Shown here: positions 26,185 through 36,115 of the stretch, piece after piece
Position numbering within the stretch: position 1 is the stretch's first letter
Layout: every line of letters begins with the position of its first letter
NCBI GenBank assembly: GCA_003246265.1
Contig: QKAU01000017.1
Location: 1 to 64,000 of the forward strand
Reading direction: 5' to 3'
Length of the DNA: 64,000 bases
Source: Kiritimatiellales bacterium
Lineage (GTDB): Bacteria; Verrucomicrobiota; Kiritimatiellia; Kiritimatiellales; Pontiellaceae
The notes under the pieces: generated by a model
What the model was told of the DNA's origin: nothing
What the model saw: the letters and a program-made list of their open reading frames with translations, nothing else
Databases searched by the model: none
Translations under genes and position numbers: made by a program

Positions 26185-27483
26185 ATGGGCAGTTTCGCGA
26201 ATACGAAGGATCTGGGCAGTGCGCAGTTAACCATCCAGGGAACGACGATCGATCTGCCCCTGTTCGAAGGTTCTGAAAACGAAAAGGCGATCGATATCCG
26301 GGCGTTGCGCAAGGAGACCGGTGCAATCACCTACGATCCCGGCTTCGTCAACACCGGCTGTTGCCTGAGCGACATCACCTATATCGACGGCGAGAAGGGG
26401 ATCCTGCGCTACCGTGGATACGACATCAACGAGCTCGCCGAGCATTGCGAATTCATCGATGTCGCCTACCTGCTCATTCACGGGAAGCTGCCCGACGACG
26501 AGCAGCACAACCAGTTCTCCCGTCATCTCAACAGCCACTCCCTGCTGCACGAGGACATGCGACATTTCTTCGATGCCTATCCGGACCATGCCCACCCGAT
26601 GGCGACCCTTTCTGCCATGGCGGTGTCGCTCTCCACCTTCTACCCGGAATTGGAGGATGTCAGCATCCAGGAGAACATCGACTACAAGGTGACCCGCCTG
26701 CTCTCCAAGCTGCGAACCGCAGCCGCGTTCTCCTACAAGAAGTCCATCGGACACCCGATCGTCTATCCCAAGCGCTCGCTCAAGTACTGCGAGAATTTCC
26801 TCAACATGATGTTCTGGACGCCCGTCAACGACTACGACGTCGATCCGGTACTGGCCAAGGCGCTCAACAAGCTGCTGATCCTCCATGCCGACCACGAGCA
26901 GAACTGCTCGGCCTCCGTCGTCAAGATGGTGGGCAGTGCAGGGGCGAACCTCTACGCCTCCATCGCCGCCGGCATCTGCGCGCTCTGGGGACCGCTGCAC
27001 GGGGGAGCCAACCAGCACGTGATCGAGATGCTCCAGCGCATCCTCTCCGACGACGGCGGCGACGTGAAGCGCGTCATCGAACGGTCCAAGGACAAGAACG
27101 ATCCCTTCCGTCTCATGGGTGTCGGACACCGCGTCTACAAATCGTACGACCCCCGGGCAAAGGTGGCCAAGCAGATGTGCAAGGATGTGCTTGCCCGCAC
27201 GGGCACCACCGATCCGCTGCTCGACCTTGCCCTGCAACTCGAGGAGGCCGTACTGGCCGACGACTACTTCGTCAGTCGCGGACTCTACCCGAACATCGAC
27301 TTCTATACCGGGCTGACCTACCGCGCCATGGGCATACCGACCAACATGTTCACCGTCATGTTCGCCATTGGCCGCATGCCGGGCTGGATCGCCCAGTGGC
27401 TCGAGATGCGCGAGGATCCGGACGGGCGCATCGGCCGCCCCCGGCAGATCTACACCGGGCCGGTACAGCGTTCGGTAAAATAG
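26185..27483 (+). CDS. gltA: Citrate synthase
   Basis: 432 residues from ATG 26185 with AAGGAG SD; the frame is open 12 codons upstream but has no SD there. Type II hexameric length. Catalytic residues are in place: His in GGANQH, His in GVGHRVYKSYDPR, Asp in NIDFYTG. GYDINELAE and RYRGYD are also conserved. Condenses acetyl-CoA with oxaloacetate. A weak promoter (TTGAAA 26112-26117, TAATTT 26134-26139) precedes it. A small TPR gene follows 11 nt later. Confidence 0.95.
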   Translation: MGSFANTKDLGSAQLTIQGTTIDLPLFEGSENEKAIDIRALRKETGAITYDPGFVNTGCCLSDITYIDGEKGILRYRGYDINELAEHCEFIDVAYLLIHGKLPDDEQHNQFSRHLNSHSLLHEDMRHFFDAYPDHAHPMATLSAMAVSLSTFYPELEDVSIQENIDYKVTRLLSKLRTAAAFSYKKSIGHPIVYPKRSLKYCENFLNMMFWTPVNDYDVDPVLAKALNKLLILHADHEQNCSASVVKMVGSAGANLYASIAAGICALWGPLHGGANQHVIEMLQRILSDDGGDVKRVIERSKDKNDPFRLMGVGHRVYKSYDPRAKVAKQMCKDVLARTGTTDPLLDLALQLEEAVLADDYFVSRGLYPNIDFYTGLTYRAMGIPTNMFTVMFAIGRMPGWIAQWLEMREDPDGRIGRPRQIYTGPVQRSVK

Positions 27484-27494
27484 CGGGCCGACCC

Positions 27495-27902
27495 ATGAGC
27501 ATGAACCGATCCGATGGGCGCGCCCGCAGCGACGCCGTAGAACTCGCCTTCCTGGAAAAAGTGGCCGGTAGGCTTCCCGAGGACCTGGAGATCCTTCAGG
27601 CCCTTGCTGATCTGTATACGCGGACCGGCAAACACGATGCGGGCCTGGCCATCGACAAGCGCCTCAGCCAAGAGCGGCCGAACGATGAAACCGTATGGTA
27701 CAATCTCGGGTGTTCCTATGCGCTGGTCGGCCGGGTGGACGACGCCTTTGAGGCCTTGGCCCGTGCCATCGAGCTGGGCTATGGCGACTACGACTGGATG
27801 AAGACCGATCCCGACCTCAACGGCCTGCATGCCGATCCGCGCTTCGAATCGCTACTGAGCTGGCTCTACACCACCTGCTGCAACGAGGACGAGGGGCAGT
27901 AG
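27495..27902 (+). CDS. Small TPR-repeat protein
   Basis: 135 residues. Two to three tetratricopeptide helices: AFLEKVAGRLPEDLEILQAL, YTRTGKHDAGLAID and NDETVWYNLGCSYALVGRVDDAFEAL with the canonical W-LG-Y-A-F-A pattern. C-terminal DYDWMKTDPDLNGLHADPRF is the block often found at the end of TPR proteins. Protein-protein scaffold of unknown partner. Start ATG 27495 is 11 nt after gltA, probably co-transcribed. Its last 37 nt overlap the convergent GNAT gene. Confidence 0.75.
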   Translation: MSMNRSDGRARSDAVELAFLEKVAGRLPEDLEILQALADLYTRTGKHDAGLAIDKRLSQERPNDETVWYNLGCSYALVGRVDDAFEALARAIELGYGDYDWMKTDPDLNGLHADPRFESLLSWLYTTCCNEDEGQ

Positions 27903-28351
27903 ACTGTGGGAGGCAGCTGCTTGATCCATCCTTGCAGGTTGGTCGGTGCCCATCCTTGGCGCCGGTAGAAGCCTAGGGCCGAATGGTTGTCCGTGTCCGC
28001 CTGCAGCTGAAGCCGGGCCAGACCCTGTTCCGTGGCCCACTGCTCCAGGGCCTTCAGCAAGGCGGATCCGATCCCCTGGCCGCGGTGGTCGAGTCCCACG
28101 ACCACATCCTCGACTTTGCCGATCCGACAGCCGGCGGCTGTGGATACTGCGACCTGCACGGTGCACATGCCGACCACTTCGCGCTGCAGCTCGGCCACGA
28201 ACACCCTGGCGCTCCCCTCCTTGAGCAGGAGCGCAAGCCCCTTGGTTTGGGCCGCGTAGTTCGGCACGAAGTCCTTCTCGATAGAAAAGAGCTCGTGCAG
28301 CAGTTCGGCCATGGCGGGGATGTCGTCTTCGGAGGCGGTGCGGATGCGCAT
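27866..28351 (-). CDS. GNAT-family N-acetyltransferase
   Basis: 161 residues; ATG with AAAGGAG SD. N-terminal IRTASEDDIPAMAELL, acetyl-CoA loop VVGLDHRGQGIGSALL and the C-terminal NHSALGFYRRQGW are standard GNAT motifs. Substrate unknown. Overlaps the TPR gene tail-to-tail by 37 nt. Confidence 0.88.
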   Translation of the reverse strand: MRIRTASEDDIPAMAELLHELFSIEKDFVPNYAAQTKGLALLLKEGSARVFVAELQREVVGMCTVQVAVSTAAGCRIGKVEDVVVGLDHRGQGIGSALLKALEQWATEQGLARLQLQADTDNHSALGFYRRQGWAPTNLQGWIKQLPPTVYCPSSSLQQVV

Positions 28352-28664
28352 GGATTCAACTCCTTTGCTGCTGCCCGGTGATGGCTGCTTGGGATGTGGC
28401 TGGAAGCGTATCGATGCAGCATCGCCATGGTAGATCCAGGATTACAGTCGAGCGAACGGTCGACACCTTGGCGGGGGTGTCAACGACCGCGTTTGCGGCT
28501 AGCCTACAATTTGGCATTCAATACCGCCCGCTCGAAAGCAATTCCAACAATAATGTCCATGATTTGGCTGATAATGCATTCTTGCGCAGTTGAACGCATG
28601 ATCCGTACCATGCGCATTGCTCACCGATCGGCAGGTGCTAAGCGGGCAGGACGGAGGGCGTGGT
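28352..28664. other. Gene-poor gap of 313 bases
   Basis: Contains the upstream region of the GNAT gene. On the minus strand a 37-codon frame (about 28617 to 28507, starting MRMVRIMRSTAQ) is open but has no visible SD and no family resemblance; I do not call it a gene. No RNA gene, repeat or clear terminator is visible. Confidence 0.5.
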
Positions 28665-29747
28665 TCACCGCATGCGGTGGATCATGACGGCACCGATGCC
28701 GGTGAAGACGATGATGGCGCTCCACGCTCCGACCCCTGGCGCGAGGATCATCTGCTTGGCAAGGTATTCCATGGTGAACTGGAGGGCGTAGAACCCGAAG
28801 AACATGCCGATGGCGAGCATGACGCCGGCCAAGGCGCCCTTGCGGCCCGTGTGCGCACCGACGGGGATGCCGATGATGGTGGCGATCATGCAGATGAACG
28901 GCATGGTCAGCTTGTGGTGGAAATCGACCTCGTACTTGTTGAGGGTCTCGGGGGAGAGGAAGGAGTGCGTGCGGATGTAGTTCCGAAGCTCGGTCGACGA
29001 CTGGAAGGCGGTATCCTTCGCCTCGCCAAGGAAGTCCTCGGGCACCTCTGGAAGATTCCTCATCTCCAGACTCTGGAAGTTTTCCGGCGGCCCGGCGAGG
29101 TTGTTCTGCGAGTCAAAGTGTTGGACGGTCGCCTCTTCGAACCACCATCGCCGGTCGAGCCAATAGCCCTTCCTCGCCGATATCCTGGTCATGTCGGAGC
29201 CGTCGGGGCGCTGCTGGCGCAACTCGATCCCCTCCATGGTAAACGTGCGGGTGTCGAAGCGTTCGATGAACCACGTGTGGCCCGAAGCCGGGTTGCGGAA
29301 GGGAATCTGCTCGAAGTAGACGTCGTCGGAGGCGTCCTTGCGGCTTTCCAGCAGCTGGTGGGCGCGGTAGGCGAAGCGCGGCCCCGTGTATTCGTTTACC
29401 GCGGCGGTGAAGATCGAGCAGAGAAGTCCCATGAAGAGGTAGGGACGCACGATGCGGTAGATGCTCACTCCGCTCGCGCGCATGGCGACAATTTCGCTGT
29501 GCCGCGTGAGCATCGAGAGGCTGTACAGGGTGGCCAGCAACAGGCAGATGGGCACGATGAAGATAACGAGCGAGGGCAGCTGGAGGCTGTAGTAGTGGAA
29601 CATCAGCAAAGGCGCAGCCCCGGCCTGCAGGAATTCCTCGGCGTGGTCCGTCAGGTCCGCGATGACAAACAGCAGCGTGAAGGCCAGCAGCAGGTAGAGC
29701 ATCGGCTTGAGCAGGTTCACGAAGAGATGGCGCACGAGGATTTTCAT
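28665..29747 (-). CDS. LPS export permease of the LptF/LptG (YjgP/YjgQ) family
   Basis: 360 residues from ATG 29747; the frame stays open far upstream only as antisense of zwf. Six membrane segments: one near residues 15-30, two around 45-100, and three at the C-terminus (ending in GVGAWSAIIVFTGIGAVMI), flanking a ~190-residue periplasmic beta-jellyroll. Motif EIVAMRASGVSIYRIVRPYL in the cytoplasmic loop is characteristic. With LptB it extracts lipopolysaccharide from the inner membrane. Only one of the usual F/G pair is here. This supports a Gram-negative envelope. Confidence 0.88.
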   Translation of the reverse strand: MKILVRHLFVNLLKPMLYLLLAFTLLFVIADLTDHAEEFLQAGAAPLLMFHYYSLQLPSLVIFIVPICLLLATLYSLSMLTRHSEIVAMRASGVSIYRIVRPYLFMGLLCSIFTAAVNEYTGPRFAYRAHQLLESRKDASDDVYFEQIPFRNPASGHTWFIERFDTRTFTMEGIELRQQRPDGSDMTRISARKGYWLDRRWWFEEATVQHFDSQNNLAGPPENFQSLEMRNLPEVPEDFLGEAKDTAFQSSTELRNYIRTHSFLSPETLNKYEVDFHHKLTMPFICMIATIIGIPVGAHTGRKGALAGVMLAIGMFFGFYALQFTMEYLAKQMILAPGVGAWSAIIVFTGIGAVMIHRMR

Positions 29748-29852
29748 GGACGGTATGCAGCGCACGGTAGCGGCAAATCGGGGGGGCGGCAAGCGTTGAA
29801 AACCGGGACCCGCCCGTGTACGCTTCCGGGCAACAACTGGAGATCCTCCCGC

Positions 29853-31382
29853 ATGCCTGTTCTTGGAACCCTGGGCGAAAGCCGCGCATCCGAACCCGTC
29901 ACCATTGTGATCCTGGGCGCATCCGGCGACCTGACGCACCGCAAGCTGATTCCCGCGCTTTTCGCATCCTTCGTGCAGGGCCTCCTGCCTGAACCGTTCG
30001 CCATCGTGGGGTTTGCGCGGCGGGACTACGACGACGCATCGTTCCGGGTGCTGCTGGCCGAATCCATCAGGCAGTTCTCCCGGCTTCCGGCGAGCGACGA
30101 CAGCGTGGTACGTTTCGTGGAAACGATCCACTACCACAAGGGGGACGTTTCCGATCCCGCCGCCTACGACCGGTTGAAGGAGGCGCTCTCCGACCCCTCG
30201 CTGTTTCCGCCAAACCGCCTTTTCTACCTTTCCATCATGCCCTCGCTTTTCGAAGGTGCGGTACGCCTGCTTCGGGAAGCGGGGCTGGTCGCCGCCCCCG
30301 GTGGGCGGCAGTGGACGCGCGTAGTCATCGAGAAGCCGTTCGGCCGCGACCTGGAAAGCGCCCGCCGGCTGAATGCCGATCTGTTGCGGCATCTGGACGA
30401 ATCGCAGATCTTCCGGATCGACCACTACCTCGGCAAGGAGACGGTGCAGAACATCCTCTCCTTCCGCTTCGCCAACGCCATTTTCGAACCGGTCTTCAAC
30501 CGCACCTACGTAGACCACATCCAGATCACCGCCGCGGAAACCGTCGGGATGGAAATGGGGCGGGGCGGATACTACGATGAATACGGCGCCATTCGCGACA
30601 TGGTCACCAACCACCTGCTGCAGCTGCTCTGCCTCGTAACCATGGAGCCGCCCGGAGATCTTTCGGCAGAGTCGATCCGCAATGAAAAGGTGAAAATCCT
30701 CAACGCCGCCAGGCTCGATATCCGGGCCGAGATCGCCGATGCGGTGGTCCGCGGCCAATACGCTTCCGGCAGCGGCGGGGATGGGCGGCGCATCAAGGGT
30801 TATCTGGAGGAGGAGCGGATCGACCCCCGGTCCACGACGGAAACCTTTGCCGCCCTGCGGCTGAGGATCGAAAACTGGCGATGGGCGGGCGTACCCATCC
30901 TGCTGCGGACAGGGAAGCGGATGGCGAAGAAGACGACCGAAATCGCCGTCCAGTTCAAGGTGCCGCCCCTGCAACTGTTCCAGCAGGTGGAGTGCGAAGA
31001 CGATGTGTGCGACATCACCCGCATCAAGCCCAATACGCTTATCTTCCAGATCCAACCCAACGAGGGCATCTTCCTGCGCCTAGGCACGAAGCGTCCCGGC
31101 ATGCGTTTCGTGGTCGAGGACGTGAAGATGGATTTTTCCTATTCGGGAACCTGGAGCAAATCGCTGCCCGAAGCCTATGAACGGCTCCTGCTCGACACCC
31201 TGCGCGGCGATTCAACCCTCTTTACCCGCTCCGACGAAGTCGAGGCGGAGTGGCGGGTCGTGCAACCAATCCTCGACCACCAGAAGGAGATCGGGCCCGG
31301 CACCTATCCACCCGGCTCATGGGGTGTCCAGGAGGCCGACTGGCTTTTCCACGGGTTGGAAGGACGATGGATCAACAAGTAG
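29853..31382 (+). CDS. zwf: Glucose-6-phosphate 1-dehydrogenase
   Basis: 509 residues from ATG 29853 (GGAG SD in the leader); the frame is open upstream as antisense of the Lpt permease. NADP+ site ILGASGDLTHRKLIP, catalytic/substrate motif RIDHYLGKE, and EKPFGRDLESA. Entry to the oxidative pentose phosphate pathway, giving NADPH. Promoter lies within the short gap with the divergent permease. cutA follows 12 nt downstream. Confidence 0.96.
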   Translation: MPVLGTLGESRASEPVTIVILGASGDLTHRKLIPALFASFVQGLLPEPFAIVGFARRDYDDASFRVLLAESIRQFSRLPASDDSVVRFVETIHYHKGDVSDPAAYDRLKEALSDPSLFPPNRLFYLSIMPSLFEGAVRLLREAGLVAAPGGRQWTRVVIEKPFGRDLESARRLNADLLRHLDESQIFRIDHYLGKETVQNILSFRFANAIFEPVFNRTYVDHIQITAAETVGMEMGRGGYYDEYGAIRDMVTNHLLQLLCLVTMEPPGDLSAESIRNEKVKILNAARLDIRAEIADAVVRGQYASGSGGDGRRIKGYLEEERIDPRSTTETFAALRLRIENWRWAGVPILLRTGKRMAKKTTEIAVQFKVPPLQLFQQVECEDDVCDITRIKPNTLIFQIQPNEGIFLRLGTKRPGMRFVVEDVKMDFSYSGTWSKSLPEAYERLLLDTLRGDSTLFTRSDEVEAEWRVVQPILDHQKEIGPGTYPPGSWGVQEADWLFHGLEGRWINK

Positions 31383-31394
31383 CGGGAGATCGTC

Positions 31395-31724
31395 ATGGAA
31401 TGCTTCTGGATCTACGTGACTGCCGCCGACGGGGAAGAGGCTGGGCGCCTGGCCCGGCAGATCGTCGGAGAGCGCCTGGCCGCCTGCGCCAATGTGCTGG
31501 GCGCCATCCGTTCGGTCTACTGGTGGGAGGGCAGGCTCTGCGACGGCGAGGAGGTTGCCCTAGTCTTCAAGACAACCAGCGACCGCCGGGATCCCCTGGT
31601 CGAGCGCCTGGGCCAGTTGCACTCCTACGAATGCCCCTGCATCGTCTGCCTGCCCGTTGCTGGCGGCAGCCAGGACTTCCTGGATTGGATCGAAGGGGAA
31701 ACAAGGGGGTATCGCCGGCCCTGA
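31395..31724 (+). CDS. cutA: CutA divalent-cation tolerance protein
   Basis: 109 residues; ATG with GGGAGAT SD. Ferredoxin-like trimeric CutA: IYVTAADGEEA, LAACANVLG, SVYWWEG, EVALVFKTT, and HSYECPCI are conserved. Role in metal tolerance or signalling is poorly defined. Co-transcribed with zwf judging by the 12-nt gap. Confidence 0.93.
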   Translation: MECFWIYVTAADGEEAGRLARQIVGERLAACANVLGAIRSVYWWEGRLCDGEEVALVFKTTSDRRDPLVERLGQLHSYECPCIVCLPVAGGSQDFLDWIEGETRGYRRP

Positions 31725-31730
31725 ACAGAA

Positions 31731-31752
31731 AAGCCCGGCGCTGGCCGGGCTT
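31731..31752. terminator. Bidirectional terminator between cutA and nqrF
   Basis: Nine-bp stem AAGCCCGGC / GCCGGGCTT with a 4-nt loop; on the minus strand it is followed by TTTTCTGTT. It ends the nqr operon and the zwf-cutA unit. Confidence 0.78.
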
Positions 31753-31773
31753 CCTGCGCGATCTCGTGCTTGG

Positions 31774-33006
31774 CTAGATGCCGAAGTCGTCGGCCATGAC
31801 CATGTCGGGCTCCACGCCGAGTTCATGGACCATGTCCTTGACGCACTTGAGCATGATCGGCGGTCCGCAGAGGTAGTATTCGATTTCCGTCGGGTCGGGA
31901 TGCTTGTCGAGGTATTCGTCGAGCACCACCTTGTGGATGAACCCGGTAGAGCCGGTCCAGCTGTCCTCGGGCAGCGGATCGCTGAGGGCGACATGCAGAG
32001 TGAAGTTGGGGAATTCCCTAGCCAGCGCCTCGAATTCGTCCATGTAGAATAGTTCGCGCTTGGACCGGCCGCCATACCAGAAGGTAATCTTGCGGTCGGA
32101 TCCGATGCGCTTGAGCTGGTCGTAGATGTGGGAACGCATCGGGGCCATGCCGGCGCCCCCTCCGATGAAGCACATCTCCCGGGCGGTCTTCTTCGCAAAA
32201 AACTCGCCGTAGGGTCCGGAGATCGTGATCTTGTCGCCCGGCTTGAGGTTGAAGACATAGCTCGAGCAGACCCCCGGCGGATAGCTGGTGCCGGGCGGCG
32301 GCGAGGCAATGCGGATGTTGAGCATGATGATATCGTCCTCGAGCGGGAAGTTGGCCATCGAATAGGCGCGGAAACAGGGCTCCTCGTTGTTCGCCACCAA
32401 GTCCCACATCTTGAACTTGTCCCAGTCGCCGCGGTATTCCTGGGCCACATCGAACGAGGAGTACTTCAGCCCGTCGTAGGCCGGAACGTCGATCTGGATG
32501 TAGCCGCCGGCGCGGAAGTCGAGTTTCTCGCCCTTCGGCAGTTCCACGACCAGCTCCTTGATGAAGGTGGCGACGTTGTCGTTCGAGCGCACGGTACACT
32601 CGTACTTCTTGATGTCGAGGATGGACGGTTCGATGTCGAGCTTGAGATCGTTCTTCACCTTCAGCTGGCACGCGAGGCGGACGCCTTCCTTGGCTTCGGC
32701 CTTGGTGACCTGTCCGGCTTCCGTGGGCAGCAGGTCGCCCCCGCCCTCCAGCACCTTGCACTTGCACATGGCGCAGGTGCCGCCGCCGCCGCAAGCGGAC
32801 GGCAGGAAGATCTTCTGGGAGGCCAGCGAGGAAAGCAGCGAGCTTCCGGGCTTCACTTCGACTTCCCGGTTGCCCTCGTTGATGTCCAGCTTCACGAGCC
32901 CCTGGGGAACCAGCTTCTTGGCCGCGACCATGAGCATGACCACCAGCAGCATGATCACCAGGGTGAAGACCGTCACGCTCGTTACGATATAGGTTACGTT
33001 TTCCAT
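31774..33006 (-). CDS. nqrF: Na+-translocating NADH:quinone reductase subunit F
   Basis: 410 residues. One N-terminal membrane helix (~5-28), a 2Fe-2S ferredoxin domain with Cys72-x5-Cys78-x2-Cys81 and Cys113, then an FAD/NADH reductase domain (RAYSMAN for FAD; GGGAGMAPMRSH for nucleotide; YYLCGPPIM near the end). NADH entry point of the complex. Last gene of the nqrABCDEF operon. Confidence 0.97.
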   Translation of the reverse strand: MENVTYIVTSVTVFTLVIMLLVVMLMVAAKKLVPQGLVKLDINEGNREVEVKPGSSLLSSLASQKIFLPSACGGGGTCAMCKCKVLEGGGDLLPTEAGQVTKAEAKEGVRLACQLKVKNDLKLDIEPSILDIKKYECTVRSNDNVATFIKELVVELPKGEKLDFRAGGYIQIDVPAYDGLKYSSFDVAQEYRGDWDKFKMWDLVANNEEPCFRAYSMANFPLEDDIIMLNIRIASPPPGTSYPPGVCSSYVFNLKPGDKITISGPYGEFFAKKTAREMCFIGGGAGMAPMRSHIYDQLKRIGSDRKITFWYGGRSKRELFYMDEFEALAREFPNFTLHVALSDPLPEDSWTGSTGFIHKVVLDEYLDKHPDPTEIEYYLCGPPIMLKCVKDMVHELGVEPDMVMADDFGI

Positions 33007-33027
33007 AGGATGCCGATCGGGTTCTGT

Positions 33028-33642
33028 TTAGAGGTTGATGCCGGAGAAGCACATGAAGGCCATGGCCATGAGACCGGTCATGATCATGGTGATGCCGAGG
33101 CCCTTGAGTCCGGAAGGCAGGTGAGAATAGCGGAGCTTCTTGCGGATGGCGGCCATCGAGCAGATGGCCAGCGCCCAGCCTGCACCGGAGCCGAAGCCGA
33201 ATACCGTGGCGGAAGCGAGGCTGTAGTCGCGTTCAACCATGAAGAGAGAACCGCCAAGGATGGCGCAGTTGACGGTGATCAGCGGCAGGAAGATCCCGAG
33301 CGCGTGGTAGAGCGCGGGGAAGAACTTGTCGAGGATCATTTCAACGAGCTGCACCATCGAAGCGATCGTCGCGATGAAGCAGATGAAGGTGAGGAAGCTC
33401 AGATCCAGCCCGCCCAGGTCCACGCCGGGCACCCATGAGAGGGCGCCGGGCCGCAGCAGGAAGTGGCGGATGGCCCAGTTTGCGGGAACCGTGATGGTCT
33501 GGACGAAGATGACCGCAAAGCCGAGTCCGAACGCGGTATCCACCTTCTTGGAACAGGCCAGGAAGGAGCACATGCCCAGGAAGTAGGCAAGCAGGATGTT
33601 CTCAATGAAGATCGATTTGATGGCTAGGCTTACATATTCCAT
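33028..33642 (-). CDS. nqrE: Na+-NQR subunit E
   Basis: 204 residues, six membrane helices. N-terminal [23 protein letters not shown] contains one of the two Cys that coordinate an iron centre with Nqr[16 protein letters not shown] is typical of NqrE. Membrane-embedded half of the NqrDE pair. Confidence 0.97.
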   Translation of the reverse strand: MEYVSLAIKSIFIENILLAYFLGMCSFLACSKKVDTAFGLGFAVIFVQTITVPANWAIRHFLLRPGALSWVPGVDLGGLDLSFLTFICFIATIASMVQLVEMILDKFFPALYHALGIFLPLITVNCAILGGSLFMVERDYSLASATVFGFGSGAGWALAICSMAAIRKKLRYSHLPSGLKGLGITMIMTGLMAMAFMCFSGINL

Positions 33643-33648
33643 GACCGG

Positions 33649-34251
33649 CTACTCCTCGACGAATTTAGTGATGGTGCGCTGCAGCCAGATCAACAGGCCC
33701 AGGATGATGAAGGCGCCCGGGGCCAGCAGGGCCAGGCCGTTGCCCATGTAGTTTTCCGGCAGCAGCCTGAAGCCCAGCCAGGAGCCGAAGCCGAGGATCT
33801 CGCGGATCGAGGCCACGGCAATCAGGATGATGCCGTAGCCGATGCCGTTGCCCAGGCCGTCTAGGAGCGACTCCTTCGGCGGATTCTGGAGGGCGAAGGC
33901 TTCCGCGCGGCCCATCACGATGCAGTTCGTGATGATCAGGCCGACGAAGACGCTCAACTGCTTGCTGATGTCGAAGAGGTAGGCGCGCAGCAGCTGGTCG
34001 GCGACGATCACCAGCGAGGCGATGACCGCCATTTCGACGATCATGCGGATGCCGCTGGGAATCACGTTGCGCAGCAGCGAGATCACCACGTTCGAAAGCG
34101 AAACCACCGAAGTCAGCGCCAGCGCCATGACGATCGCGGTGTCGACCTTGACGGTAACTGCCAGCGCCGAGCAGATGCCCAGCACCTGCACCGTGATTGG
34201 ATTGTTGTCCGAGAACGGATCCATCAAAAGTTTTTTGGAAGCGGAAGCCAT
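33649..34251 (-). CDS. nqrD: Na+-NQR subunit D
   Basis: 200 residues, six membrane helices. [19 protein letters not shown] (iron-coordinating Cys region) and [13 protein letters not shown] are the family signatures. Homologous to RnfE, which occurs at the right edge of this window. Three-nt gap to nqrC and 6 nt to nqrE, so one operon. Confidence 0.97.
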   Translation of the reverse strand: MASASKKLLMDPFSDNNPITVQVLGICSALAVTVKVDTAIVMALALTSVVSLSNVVISLLRNVIPSGIRMIVEMAVIASLVIVADQLLRAYLFDISKQLSVFVGLIITNCIVMGRAEAFALQNPPKESLLDGLGNGIGYGIILIAVASIREILGFGSWLGFRLLPENYMGNGLALLAPGAFIILGLLIWLQRTITKFVEE

Positions 34252-34254
34252 ATG

Positions 34255-34893
34255 CTAGTTCCCCTTGATGTTGTTGAAGTAGTCGGCATAGAGGGCGGCA
34301 TCCCTGCGAAGCAGCTGCTGGACGCCCTTGCCGGTCAGCGTCGCACCCGAAATCCCGTCCACCGCGCTGTCGCCGGAGGCGGTGCCGGGCTTGGCCACCG
34401 CGAATTCGGCGGGCTTGCCGGAATGGTAGAGCTTCTTGCCGGTGAACTGCTTCTGGAACCACGCCTTTTCGATCTCGGCGCCAAGGCCGGGCGTTTCACC
34501 GTGCTTGTAGAAGCTGATGCCGGCGATGGTTTCGAGGTCGGACTCGAGCGACAAATAACCGTACAGCATGCTCCACAGCCCCTTGCCGGAAATGGGGAAG
34601 GCGTACTTGCTGGGCGCCTCCGCGCCGTCTTCCGTCCAGGTATAGATCGGCTGTTCCCCTTCGGGGGTGGAAGCCGTGGCTTGCTTCACGTGGGTCTCGA
34701 AGGTGGCTTCGATTGCCGGGCGCTCCATGGCGGAGGTGTCGATGCCGAAGGCCTTGACAATGTTCCGCTTGATGTCGAACTCCTCGTTCGACTTCTGCAT
34801 GGGTTCGAGGGTTTTGGCGGCACCGGAGAGCAGCAGGCTGCACGCCAGGCAGACCCCGGTGGCGAAAAGCAGGGTTTTGGATTCTTCACGCAT
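34255..34893 (-). CDS. nqrC: Na+-NQR subunit C (covalent FMN)
   Basis: 212 residues, a little shorter than the usual ~250. One N-terminal helix (LLFATGVCLACSLLLSGA), then a periplasmic domain. The flavin attachment motif is DGISGATLTGKGV, where the Thr of SGAT carries FMN added by ApbE; apbE is not in this window. Overlaps nqrB by 8 nt. Confidence 0.95.
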   Translation of the reverse strand: MREESKTLLFATGVCLACSLLLSGAAKTLEPMQKSNEEFDIKRNIVKAFGIDTSAMERPAIEATFETHVKQATASTPEGEQPIYTWTEDGAEAPSKYAFPISGKGLWSMLYGYLSLESDLETIAGISFYKHGETPGLGAEIEKAWFQKQFTGKKLYHSGKPAEFAVAKPGTASGDSAVDGISGATLTGKGVQQLLRRDAALYADYFNNIKGN

Positions 34894-36115
34894 TGTTCAA
34901 GGCCCTCGCGTAGGCGGTTCTCTTCTTGATGTGCGATTGGACAACGAAGTGGTCGACCAGCGGCGCCATCACGTTCATGAACAGGATGGCCAGCATGGCG
35001 CCTTCGGGATAGGCCGGGTTCGCCACGCGGATCAGGACGGTCAGTACCCCGATCATGAAGCCGTAGATCCATTTTCCGGCGTTGGTCGCCGCGCAGGAGA
35101 CGGGATCCGTGGCCATGAAGACGATGCCGAACAGGAAGCCGCCCATCGCCAGGTGGTAGTAGGAGGGGAGGGCGGCAAAGGCGTTGTCGGTGGGCAGGGC
35201 ATTGAAGAGCGCTCCCATGGCCAGGCAGCCAAGGATCCCGCTGACCATCACGCGCCAGGAGGCGATGCCGGTCAGGATCAGGAAGCCCATCCCGAGGAGG
35301 ATGGCGATGACCGAACTCGACCCGATGCAGTCGGGCACATTGCCGACCGTCATGTTCATGAGCGTGTAGCCCTGGTGGCTGAGCGCGGCGACGGCATCGC
35401 CTCCATGCTCTGTCGCGGCCGCCACGGCCAACGGAGTGGCGCGCGAGACCACGTCGGTGTATTCGCCGGCCATGCCGAGGATGTGGTTGACGATCGGCGA
35501 GTCCTTCAGCGAACCCACCCAAACCTGGTCGCCGGAAATCTGCGCCGGATAGGCGAAGAAGAGAAAGGCGCGCGCGGTGAGCGCTGGGTTGAGGATGTTG
35601 TACCCGACGCCTCCGAAGATCTCCTTGCCGATCACTATGCCGAACGAGATGCCGACCGCCACCTGCCACAACGGAAGGGTGGGCGGGAGCACCAGCGGAA
35701 ACAGCATTCCGGTTACGAGGAAGCCTTCGTTGATCTCGTGGCGCCGCACGATCGCGAAGAGCACTTCCCAAATGCCGCCCACCAGATAGGAGACGATGAC
35801 GATGGGTAGCACCATTGCCGAGCCGCGCAGCAGGTCGGCTGTCAGGGTCGGCTCGATGCCGTTGGCCAGGTTGAACTGGTTTCCGGCGTTCCAGATTCCG
35901 AATAGCAGACAGGGCAGCAAGGCATAGATGACGAAGACCATCAGCCGCTTCTGGTCGATCGAGTCGCGCACGTGCGGCGCGCCGGACGTCACTTCGGCAG
36001 GCGTTCGGGCAAAGGTGTCGCCCGCCTCGAAGAGCGGGTAGAGCCGCTCCAGTTTGCCGCCCTTTTCAAACAGGGGGGCGACATGCTTATCCATCAGGTC
36101 GAATAGAAATTTCAT
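34886..36115 (-). CDS. nqrB: Na+-NQR subunit B (membrane core, covalent FMN)
   Basis: 409 residues with about ten membrane helices. N-terminal DKHVAPLFEKGGKLERLYPL and later GREWTDG-equivalent region. VVSRATPLA has the S-x-A-T pattern expected for the FMN-carrying Thr. Start shares one base with the nqrA stop (TGATG); SD is GGAGGAAGGA. Part of the Na+ pathway. Confidence 0.96.
   Translation of the reverse strand: MKFLFDLMDKHVAPLFEKGGKLERLYPLFEAGDTFARTPAEVTSGAPHVRDSIDQKRLMVFVIYALLPCLLFGIWNAGNQFNLANGIEPTLTADLLRGSAMVLPIVIVSYLVGGIWEVLFAIVRRHEINEGFLVTGMLFPLVLPPTLPLWQVAVGISFGIVIGKEIFGGVGYNILNPALTARAFLFFAYPAQISGDQVWVGSLKDSPIVNHILGMAGEYTDVVSRATPLAVAAATEHGGDAVAALSHQGYTLMNMTVGNVPDCIGSSSVIAILLGMGFLILTGIASWRVMVSGILGCLAMGALFNALPTDNAFAALPSYYHLAMGGFLFGIVFMATDPVSCAATNAGKWIYGFMIGVLTVLIRVANPAYPEGAMLAILFMNVMAPLVDHFVVQSHIKKRTAYARALNNA

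Noticed and set aside
28617-29852. N-terminal extension of the zwf frame by 412 codons
   Set aside because: This part is antisense to the Lpt permease; the true zwf start is the ATG at 29853 with an SD and the NADP-binding motif soon after.
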